From DASRIA01 sp035650255 (lineage in GTDB: Bacteria; Actinomycetota; Thermoleophilia; Solirubrobacterales; JBBDJG01): a stretch of DNA of 10,485 nucleotides. The first letter of the stretch is position 1. Every line of letters begins with the position of its first letter. The DNA lies in NCBI GenBank assembly GCA_035650255.1, contig DASRIA010000039.1:1-10485 (forward strand), read 5' to 3'. The notes beneath the pieces were generated by a model, which saw only the letters and a list, made by a program, of their open reading frames with translations, did no database searches and was not told where the DNA came from. This document shows, piece by piece, positions 1 to 5,079 of the stretch. The position numbers were made by a program, and so were the translations under genes.

Positions 1-314
1 CCGACGAGCAGTCCGAGCTGCCGGTGACCGCCATCTTCCCCTTCGTCGGGTTCACGCCGCACTCCGACATCTTCGACCCGGACCTGGCCGTGCAGATCGA
101 GCTCGACGAGTCGGGCCACATCGTCACCGACCAGGCGATGCGCACGGCGGTGCCGGGCATCTTCGCCGCCGGTGACGTGCGGTCGCAGTTCGTGCGCCAG
201 ATCACCAACGCGGTGGGCGACGCGACCACCGCGGCCCTGGCCGCGCACCAGTACGTCGAGCAGCTCAAGCACGAGCGTCGCGGCAAGGCCGAACCGGGCC
301 AGCAGGCCGCTTAG
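1..314 (+). CDS. trxB: Thioredoxin reductase, C-terminal part (5' end outside window)
   Basis: This is the 3' end of a thioredoxin reductase gene, the flavoenzyme that passes electrons from NADPH through FAD to thioredoxin in the cytoplasm. The reading frame is open from base 3 with no stop before TAG at 312-314, so the start lies outside the window. The residues FPFVGFTPHSD are typical of the segment where the NADPH domain returns to the FAD domain. The motif GIFAAGDVR (about residues 52-60 of the visible part) is the conserved second FAD-binding motif, with the Asp that contacts the flavin ribityl chain. QITNAVGDATTAALAA then matches the conserved C-terminal helix. The redox CxxC lies upstream and cannot be seen, so a related FAD/NAD(P)-binding reductase is possible. 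The stop codon overlaps that of the convergent gene by four bases. Confidence 0.9.
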   Translation, partial: DEQSELPVTAIFPFVGFTPHSDIFDPDLAVQIELDESGHIVTDQAMRTAVPGIFAAGDVRSQFVRQITNAVGDATTAALAAHQYVEQLKHERRGKAEPGQQAA

Positions 315-1189
315 CCGCGGATCGGCAGGATCGTCCTTAAGTCGGCGAGCGTCCGCTCCGGATACTCGAACAGGTCTTTCCACGTATAGCGCCGGAAGTC
401 ATCACCGCGAGCGCGCGCCTCGCGCTCGCGAGCACGGTCCTGCTCCCACGAGTGGCGCGAGTTGTGGAACCGATAGCTGTCGAGCTCGACGGTGAGTCTG
501 TACTGCGGCCAGCGGCAGTCGACCCGCTTGCTACCGGCCGGCCGGTTGGTCTCCCGCGGAGGCGGCAGGTGATTGCTTTCGATCAGGTGATGGAAGCCGC
601 GCTCCAACTTGCTCAGCGCTACGTTTACGTCGCCGCTCATCACCGCACGCAGCTTCGCCGCGCCTGGCCTGTTCGGCCGCCGGGCGAGGATGGCTTTGAC
701 CTGCGATGGCCGCGTGTGGTGGCGGACTCCGGCCTCGTGACATGCCCGCGCCAGGTCTTCCTCGGAGAGGTCGGCAGCCAGGTCAACCAGCGTTTGCGCA
801 GGGCTGGTAACCGGGATGCCGCGCCACAGGGTCTTGTGCGTACGGTTCGCTTGCCTTGTCCGCAGACCGGCGATCCTTCGCCTGCGTGGTGAAACGATCT
901 CGGGTTCGGGCGGGCTGCCTTTCAAGATCCCGAGCAGGTAGGCGGCTGCGGCGCCACAAAGCAGCGTGCCATGACCACCTGCCAACACGGCCGCCATGTA
1001 TGTGGCCTCGACACTCGGCGCCCGGTGCCCGACCCGGTACACGCCGTGATAAATACGCAAGAGCGAACCATCCTTCACCCGCTCGTCGATCTGCCTGTTC
1101 GACAGCCCGGCTCGAAGCAGTTGCCTCCGGGTCACGACACCCTGCGCCCGGCTGGCGATCTCCGCCACTGCAGCCGATTTTCCACGCAT
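311..1189 (-). CDS. AbiEi-type antitoxin-like winged-helix protein with C-terminal DUF559/Vsr-like nuclease domain
   Basis: A 292-residue protein of a type common in Actinobacteria. Residues 5-55 resemble the AbiEi antitoxin N-terminal winged helix: GVVTRRQLLRAGLS, then RIYHGVYRVGH. The middle (60-170) is the linker/AbiEi C-domain-like region with IPVTSPAQTLVDLA. The C-terminus (195-290) resembles DUF559, the Vsr/PD-(D/E)xK-like fold, with E197, D224 in RVDCRWP, E235 and D237 in VELD, H242, and the terminal RRYTWKDL. Those acidic residues could bind a metal ion, but activity is an inference. No AbiEii nucleotidyltransferase toxin lies next to it, so it is an orphan rather than a full AbiE system. 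Third codon positions hold more A/T (AAT, GAT, TTG, CAA) than in neighbouring genes, a mild hint of transfer. The ATG at 1187-1189 fits the usual N-terminus of the family; there is no clear ribosome-binding site. Confidence 0.8.
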   Translation of the reverse strand: MRGKSAAVAEIASRAQGVVTRRQLLRAGLSNRQIDERVKDGSLLRIYHGVYRVGHRAPSVEATYMAAVLAGGHGTLLCGAAAAYLLGILKGSPPEPEIVSPRRRRIAGLRTRQANRTHKTLWRGIPVTSPAQTLVDLAADLSEEDLARACHEAGVRHHTRPSQVKAILARRPNRPGAAKLRAVMSGDVNVALSKLERGFHHLIESNHLPPPRETNRPAGSKRVDCRWPQYRLTVELDSYRFHNSRHSWEQDRAREREARARGDDFRRYTWKDLFEYPERTLADLRTILPIRG

Positions 1190-1221
1190 ACCGTGGATAA
1201 GTGACGGTGGTATGAAGTTAA
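1187..1221 (-). promoter_or_regulatory. Possible promoter and inverted repeat at the start of the AbiEi-like gene
   Basis: On the minus strand, TTAACT (1216-1221) is followed after 16 bases by TATCCA (1194-1199), a weak match to a housekeeping promoter. Its expected start point falls on or next to the ATG, so the mRNA would be leaderless or nearly so. A 6-bp inverted repeat, CATACC (1187-1192) and GGTATG (1209-1214), spaced by 16 bases, straddles the -10 box and the start codon and could be an operator for the gene's own winged-helix domain. The arms are short and could be chance. Confidence 0.3.
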
Positions 1222-1237
1222 GCGCGCACGCCGAGCG

Positions 1238-2284
1238 TCATCGCAGGTAGATCGGGTTCGACAGGATCCACGTGCGCTCGCGGCCGTGGGCGTCACGGTA
1301 GGCCTCCACGCGGTACACGCCCGGACCTTCCGCGCGGTGCTGCAGCGACAGCCCCTCGCCCGTCGCTACCTCCTTGCCGTCGCGCAACAGTCGCAATCGG
1401 GCGGAGTGAGGCGCCTGCACGCGGAGTGTCCATTCCCCGCCCTGTGCCTCGTCGCCCATCTCGAGCTCCCTCTCGCCCTCCGCCCAGAACCGGAAGCCGC
1501 GCGCCGGCGCGATCGTGTCGACCGCGATGTAGGCGTGGCCGGACTCCAACGCGCCGAACACGGCCGCGCGGTCGGCCTCGACGTCGCGGGTGAGCGGCTC
1601 GGGCACCAGCAGGTGCGTGCGCAGGTACCGGAACGACCGCTTGTAGGCCATCAGCCGCAGCGGCACTCGCCCGGCGACCCGGATGCCGACCTGGTGCGCG
1701 TCCACGCCGCCCAGCCCGACGCACCGGCGGCGCGCGCACAGCCGGTCCCACTCGTCGAGGTTGCGCTGCGGCGGGTGGTCGAGGAACCGGCCGGGGCGGG
1801 CGATGAACGACAGCAGCTCGCGGACGCTGTTCACGCGCTCGGCGGAGTCGGTCACGAAGCTCCACAGCTCGATGCCCGTATAGCCCTGCGCGTCGAGGTC
1901 GCCCCACGGCATCCCGGACCCGCCGCGCTTGAACCGCTCCGAACCCTTCGAGAAGGGATGGGCGAGAAAGCCGAAGCCGCCGCCCGCCTCGACGCGCGCC
2001 ACGATCTCCGCCGGCGTCAGGTCGCGGTGGTCGATGGCCTCGCGCAGGCCGAACGCGAGGTAGTGGTTCTGGCGGGCGGGGGAGACCTCGAACCCCGCCA
2101 GGAGCAGCGTCGAGCCGTACCAGCCCTCCTCGCCGTTGTCGGCGGCCGCGAGCGTGTCGTGGTCGGTCAGGAGCAGGTAGTCGAGGCCGGCATCCTGGGC
2201 CGCTGCGGCGATCTCCGGCACCGTGCCGGTGCCGTCGGAGTACGTGGAGTGGCAGTGGATGACACCCGCGAGGTCGTGCGCCAT
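1238..2284 (-). CDS. PHP-domain metallohydrolase, CehA/McbA type
   Basis: A 348-residue cytoplasmic protein without signal peptide. It has the PHP (polymerase and histidinol phosphatase) fold, which binds two or three metal ions and cleaves phosphoester or other ester bonds. All the metal-ligand motifs are visible: IHCHSTYSDG (H10, H12, D17), LLTDHD (D41, H42), GFEVS (E66), H74, FLAHPF (H109) and GVDAH (D195, H197). The C-terminal 90 residues look like a beta-sandwich tail ending in WILSNPIYLR, an ending shared by CehA/McbA-family proteins, the group that includes carbaryl hydrolase. The substrate cannot be told from sequence; phosphoesterase activity is equally possible. It is divergent from the beta-lactamase-fold hydrolase across 56 bp. 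There is no Shine-Dalgarno sequence, and a TACGCT box lies six bases before ATG, which suggests a leaderless transcript. Confidence 0.88.
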   Translation of the reverse strand: MAHDLAGVIHCHSTYSDGTGTVPEIAAAAQDAGLDYLLLTDHDTLAAADNGEEGWYGSTLLLAGFEVSPARQNHYLAFGLREAIDHRDLTPAEIVARVEAGGGFGFLAHPFSKGSERFKRGGSGMPWGDLDAQGYTGIELWSFVTDSAERVNSVRELLSFIARPGRFLDHPPQRNLDEWDRLCARRRCVGLGGVDAHQVGIRVAGRVPLRLMAYKRSFRYLRTHLLVPEPLTRDVEADRAAVFGALESGHAYIAVDTIAPARGFRFWAEGERELEMGDEAQGGEWTLRVQAPHSARLRLLRDGKEVATGEGLSLQHRAEGPGVYRVEAYRDAHGRERTWILSNPIYLR

Positions 2285-2340
2285 GAGGAGAGCGTATCCC
2301 TCGGCCTTAAGATCTCTCCCTCACGAGCGAGGAGGTACTG
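2285..2340. promoter_or_regulatory. Divergent intergenic region between PHP and beta-lactamase-fold genes
   Basis: This 56-bp gap must hold both promoters. On the minus strand TACGCT (plus positions 2291-2296) fits a TAnnnT -10 box, and six bases later comes the PHP start codon, so transcription would begin at the ATG itself. On the plus strand GAGGAGGT (2329-2336) is a strong ribosome-binding site five bases before the ATG at 2341, so that gene has a leader. No convincing -35 box is seen for either. The closeness of the two starts suggests co-regulation. Confidence 0.4.
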
Positions 2341-3480
2341 ATGGCAACGGTCGAGGCTCCCGAGACCCTGGGAATCCGCCCCTTCAACGAGTTCGACGGC
2401 GTCTTCGACGTATGGCCGCGCGGGGACCGGCCCGACGCGATCCGCGACGCGGCGCGGAAGTTCCGCGAGCGCTTCGCGACGCCCGAGAACCGCGTGCGCG
2501 CGGTGAAGACCGTCGACCTGGCGTCGGCCGCCTACCCGGTGTCGTTCGCCTTCCACGGCGCCGCCAAGACCGTCAACCCGTACATCAACATCGTGAACCG
2601 CCTCGTGATCGTGCAGTTCGAGGACTTCGAGGGGAACCTGAAGACGCTCGCGTGGGAGCCGACCATCGCCGAGGGCGCCGCCGAGGCGCCGTTCTACGAC
2701 CAGCTGCTGAAGCGCTACGGCGAGTTCCTCTCCTACAAGGTCTTCGCGAACTTCTACAACACGGTCGAGGAGGCGGTCGCGCGGTGCGGCATCTCGCCGG
2801 CAGACGTCGACTACGTCAGCTTCGACCACCTGCACGTGCAGGACCTGCGGCTGATCATGGGCACGACGCGGCCGATCCTGGGCGAGTCGGAGCCGCGCAA
2901 GCCGTTCTTCCCGAACGCGAAGTTCCTGTTCCAGCGCAAGGAGGTCGACACGTTCAAGTCGCCCCATCCGACGCAGTGGGCCTGGTACGTGCCCGACGGG
3001 ATGACGGACGTGATCGAGGACAACCTGGTGCTGCTGGACGGCGACGTCGAGCTGGGCAAGGGCGTCGCGATCGCATGGACGCCGGGTCACACGGACGGCA
3101 ACCACAGCCTGGTGGTCAACACCGACGACGGCGTCTGGGTCACGTCCGAGAACGGCGTCTGCGCCGACTCGTGGCACCCGCACCAGTCGAAGATCCCCGG
3201 CATCCGCAAGTACGCGGAGTTCTTCAACCGCGAAGTGGTGATGAACGCGAACACGCTCGAGGACTCGATCGACCAGTACGACTCGATGGTCAAGGAGAAG
3301 GCGATCGCAGATCCGAACCGCCGCGACCCGCGCTGGCTGAACGTGTTCCCGTCGTCCGAGATGCCGGCCTGGCGGCGGCAGTGGCCGGTGATGCCGACGT
3401 TCACGTACGGCGGGATGAACTACGGCACGATCGAGCGCCCGGGGAGCAAGAACGGCGCGCGCCGCAACGGCGCGGGGTAG
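2341..3480 (+). CDS. Metallo-beta-lactamase-fold hydrolase with variant HxHxQD motif
   Basis: A 379-residue protein with no signal peptide, longer than small lactonase-type members. Three signs place it in the metallo-beta-lactamase fold: VDYVSFDHLHVQDLR (157-170), whose H163 and H165 correspond to the first two metal-binding histidines; TPGHTDGNHS (247-256), with H250 as the usual third histidine and a following stretch typical of the fold; and NGVCADSWHP further on, where the bridging Asp and last His are expected. The canonical HxHxDH reads HxHxQD here, so the usual Asp-His pair after the second His is missing or shifted by one. This may be a subfamily trait or an altered metal site. The first 150 residues form an unrecognised N-terminal extension. 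The start is set by GGAGG at 2331-2335. The substrate is unknown; lactone or other ester hydrolysis is plausible. The gene ends 14 bp before a strong hairpin. Confidence 0.78.
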   Translation: MATVEAPETLGIRPFNEFDGVFDVWPRGDRPDAIRDAARKFRERFATPENRVRAVKTVDLASAAYPVSFAFHGAAKTVNPYINIVNRLVIVQFEDFEGNLKTLAWEPTIAEGAAEAPFYDQLLKRYGEFLSYKVFANFYNTVEEAVARCGISPADVDYVSFDHLHVQDLRLIMGTTRPILGESEPRKPFFPNAKFLFQRKEVDTFKSPHPTQWAWYVPDGMTDVIEDNLVLLDGDVELGKGVAIAWTPGHTDGNHSLVVNTDDGVWVTSENGVCADSWHPHQSKIPGIRKYAEFFNREVVMNANTLEDSIDQYDSMVKEKAIADPNRRDPRWLNVFPSSEMPAWRRQWPVMPTFTYGGMNYGTIERPGSKNGARRNGAG

Positions 3481-3494
3481 GTCGCATGACGAGC

Positions 3495-3533
3495 GTGTCG
3501 CCTCGAGGTCGCATGGCGACTTCGAGGTGACGC
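3495..3533 (+). terminator. Long hairpin, probable terminator of the beta-lactamase-fold gene
   Basis: The arms 3495-3512 and 3516-3533 pair over 18 positions around a 3-base ATG loop. All pairs are Watson-Crick except three G-U wobbles (3496/3532, 3500/3528, 3507/3521), so the structure is complete in RNA but imperfect in DNA. It starts 14 bp after the stop codon. There is no U-run, which is common for actinobacterial terminators. The bases AGGTCGCATG at 3506-3515 also occur at 3479-3488, suggesting a small local duplication. Confidence 0.6.
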
Positions 3534-3540
3534 CCGAGGT

Positions 3541-3577
3541 TTGACCGATCTATCTTCCGGATATATCCTCCGGATAG
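3541..3577 (+). promoter_or_regulatory. padR promoter overlapped by a pseudo-palindromic operator
   Basis: TTGACC (3541-3546) and TATCCT (3564-3569), separated by exactly 17 bases, form the best housekeeping-type promoter in the window. The expected start point is 3576-3578, at the ATG, so the mRNA is leaderless or has about two leader bases; there is no ribosome-binding site. Over the -10 box lies a two-fold symmetric site: CTATC (3550-3554), four bases, GGATATATCC (3559-3568), four bases, GATAG (3573-3577). Its position would block RNA polymerase, which fits autorepression by the PadR protein encoded directly downstream. TCCGGATA also occurs twice, at 3556-3563 and 3569-3576. Confidence 0.72.
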
Positions 3578-4129
3578 ATGGAGCTGTCGAAGACTTCCTA
3601 CGTCATCCTCGGGATGCTCGAGCTCGGGAAGCGCACCGGGTACGAGATCAAGTCGCTCGTCGACGTGTCCACGCGGTTCTTCTGGGCCGCCAGCTACGGG
3701 CAGATCTACCCCGAGCTGGCCCGGCTCGAGGAGCTTGGCCTCGTCAAGGGCGAGGCGGACTCCTCGAACGGCAGACGCCGAAAGGCCTATGAGCTGACGA
3801 AGGCCGGCGAGCGGGCGCTGCACGCCTGGCTCACCTCGGACGACCCGCTCCACATCGAGCTGCGCCACGAAGGCGCGCTGAAGTTCTTCTTCTCGGACTC
3901 GCTCACCGCGGACGAGCAGCTCGCCCTCGTCCGCCGTGTGCGCGACACGCACGCGCAGGTCGCAGCGCAGCTGCGCGCGATCGAGCCCGACGAGCCGGAG
4001 GCCAAGCCGCCGGCTCCATTGCTGACGCTCGAGTTCGGGATCGCGTACCAGGAGTTCCTCGCGGACTGGTGCGAGCGCGCCGAAGCGCGCCTCGCGGCAG
4101 CCCGCAAGAAGCCGGTGAAAGGGAGGTAA
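3578..4129 (+). CDS. PadR-family transcriptional regulator
   Basis: A 183-residue DNA-binding protein. Residues 8-85 are the PadR winged helix: YVILGMLELGKRTGYEIKSL begins helix 1-2, WAASYGQIYPELARLEELGL is the recognition-helix region, and KAYELTKAGERAL is the wing and following helix. Residues 90-175 match the C-terminal dimerisation helices found in longer PadR members (Vir_act_alpha_C), including a coiled segment about DEQLALVRRVRDTHAQVAAQ. PadR proteins usually repress neighbouring detoxification, efflux or catabolic genes and release DNA when a phenolic or other small ligand binds; the ligand here is unknown. The start is fixed by the promoter, which ends at this ATG. The stop lies two bases before the next start, and GGGAGG inside its last codons serves as the next gene's ribosome-binding site, so the three genes form one operon. 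An operator-like palindrome in front indicates autoregulation. Confidence 0.93.
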   Translation: MELSKTSYVILGMLELGKRTGYEIKSLVDVSTRFFWAASYGQIYPELARLEELGLVKGEADSSNGRRRKAYELTKAGERALHAWLTSDDPLHIELRHEGALKFFFSDSLTADEQLALVRRVRDTHAQVAAQLRAIEPDEPEAKPPAPLLTLEFGIAYQEFLADWCERAEARLAAARKKPVKGR

Positions 4130-4131
4130 CC

Positions 4132-4581
4132 ATGTACAAGCTGATCGTCAGGCGGATCGTGCGCCGGACGTTTGCGCGTCTCAGCGGGGGCGAGTACGAG
4201 CACATCGTGAAGAAGTTCCGCCCCCAGTCGCGGTTCCTGTTCGCGGGCGAGCACGAGCTCGGCGGCGAGCGGCGCGGCCAGGAGGCGGCGCGGGAGTGGT
4301 TCCGGCACATGCTGCGGCGCTTCCCCGGCATCCAGATCGTGCCGCGCGAGATCGTCGTGAACGGCTGGCCGTGGAACACGATCGTCGCCACGCACCTGGT
4401 GATCAGCGCGCCCCGGCCCGGCGGCCGCGAGTATCGCAACGAGGGCATGCAGCTCTTGCGGCTGTCCTGGGGCCGCGTGGTGGAGGACCTGATCTTCGAG
4501 GACACGCTCGCGCTCGAGGCCGAGTTGCGCCGCAGCGCCCACTCGGGGGAGCGTGAGCCGCTCACGGGGAGCAGGCGATGA
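4132..4581 (+). CDS. NTF2/SnoaL-like protein in the PadR operon
   Basis: A 149-residue protein with the size and pattern of the NTF2-like (cone-shaped alpha+beta) fold: a helical N-terminus about residues 1-28, FRPQSRFLFAGEHELGG, then GQEAAREWFRHMLRRFPGI (the helix-plus-strand signature), and strands IVVNGWPWNTIVATHLVIS, REYRNEGMQLLRLSWGRVVEDLIFEDT. Members bind or isomerise small hydrophobic molecules or act as accessory subunits; no catalytic Asp-His pair can be assigned with confidence. The ATG at 4132 is chosen over an upstream in-frame GTG because GGGAGG (4121-4126) sits five bases before it and the upstream extension would overlap padR. The stop overlaps the next gene's ATG as ATGA, implying coupled translation. 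Its role is presumably linked to the F420-type enzyme that follows. Confidence 0.78.
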   Translation: MYKLIVRRIVRRTFARLSGGEYEHIVKKFRPQSRFLFAGEHELGGERRGQEAAREWFRHMLRRFPGIQIVPREIVVNGWPWNTIVATHLVISAPRPGGREYRNEGMQLLRLSWGRVVEDLIFEDTLALEAELRRSAHSGEREPLTGSRR

Positions 4582-5039
4582 GGGCCCGGATCCTGAGGTG
4601 GCTCGGCCACCGGCGCTGGTTCGCCGCGGCGGGACGGCGCTTCGGCGCTCCGCTCGACCGGTTCCTCTACCGCGTCACGCGCGGGCGGCTCGCCTCCACG
4701 GCCGGTGTCGCGCCGGTGATCCTGCTGACCACGACCGGGCGGCGCACCGGACGCAAGCGCACGACGCCCGTGATGTACATCCGTGACGGCGACCGCTTCG
4801 TGGTCAGCAGCGAGAACTTCGGGCAGGAGCGCGCCGCCGCCTGGCCGCTGAATCTGCTCGCCGATCCGCGGTTGACGGTGCAGATCGGCCCCGAGACGGT
4901 CGACTGTCGCGCCCGGCTGCTGAGCGACGAAGAGGCCGACCGCTACTGGACCCGCCTGGTCGAGGTCTGGCCGGCGCACGAGACCTACCGCGCGCGCAGC
5001 GGCAAACGACACACTTTCGTGCTCGAACCGCAGGCCTGA
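4578..5039 (+). CDS. F420-dependent nitroreductase-family (DDN/DUF385) protein
   Basis: A 153-residue protein of the deazaflavin-dependent nitroreductase family, which uses reduced cofactor F420 and includes the mycobacterial Ddn enzyme. Family signs are LLTTTGRRTGRKRTTPVMYI (about 49-68), with the G-R-x-(S/T)-G-x-x-R-x-T-P motif that holds the F420 tail, GDRFVVSSENFG (71-82) and PWPLN-like AAWPLNLLADPRLTVQIG (87-104). The C-terminus is helical and ends in a strand. The N-terminal 40 residues, rich in Arg and Trp with LDRFLYRVTRGR, look like an amphipathic or membrane-associating helix, common in this family. It starts in an ATGA overlap with the NTF2-like gene, with GGGGAG (about 4566-4571) upstream. 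Reaction likely an F420H2-linked reduction of quinones, nitro compounds or related electrophiles; the substrate is not evident. A 21-bp palindrome follows the stop by nine bases. Confidence 0.9.
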   Translation: MRARILRWLGHRRWFAAAGRRFGAPLDRFLYRVTRGRLASTAGVAPVILLTTTGRRTGRKRTTPVMYIRDGDRFVVSSENFGQERAAAWPLNLLADPRLTVQIGPETVDCRARLLSDEEADRYWTRLVEVWPAHETYRARSGKRHTFVLEPQA

Positions 5040-5043
5040 GGGT

Positions 5044-5079
5044 GGAACGTACGCGCGGGCCGCGCGTACACTCACACGG
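5044..5079 (+). promoter_or_regulatory. ECF-like promoter containing a perfect 21-bp palindrome
   Basis: A perfect inverted repeat, GTACGCGCGG (5049-5058), a central G (5059) and CCGCGCGTAC (5060-5069), fills the spacer between GGAAC (5044-5048) and CGTA (5065-5068). GGAAC-N16-CGTA resembles an ECF-type sigma promoter. Alternatively TACACT (5067-5072) is a -10 box, seven bases before ATG at 5080, giving a leaderless mRNA. In RNA, the repeat could also fold into a 9-bp hairpin and stop the PadR operon, whose last stop is at 5037-5039. Both uses are compatible. Confidence 0.5.

Noticed and set aside
311..1237. A complete AbiE toxin-antitoxin pair
   Set aside because: Only an AbiEi-like domain is present; neighbours are thioredoxin reductase and a PHP enzyme, with no AbiEii nucleotidyltransferase.
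1286..2341. A 351-codon open frame on the plus strand opposite the PHP gene
   Set aside because: It is antisense to a gene with complete PHP motifs, is rich in Arg, Ala, Val and Gln typical of mirror frames at high GC, and resembles no known family.
2167..3183. A 338-codon minus-strand frame crossing the divergent promoter region
   Set aside because: Antisense to two real genes, spans both starts, and its composition is that of a shadow frame.
2223..3530. A 435-codon plus-strand frame overlapping the beta-lactamase-fold gene
   Set aside because: Out of frame with the recognised gene, extremely Arg-rich and without motifs; the in-frame product has a Shine-Dalgarno site and the fold motifs.
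3556..3576. TCCGGATA repeats as a CRISPR or iteron-like array
   Set aside because: Only two copies, 13 bp apart, and explained by the symmetric operator over the padR promoter.
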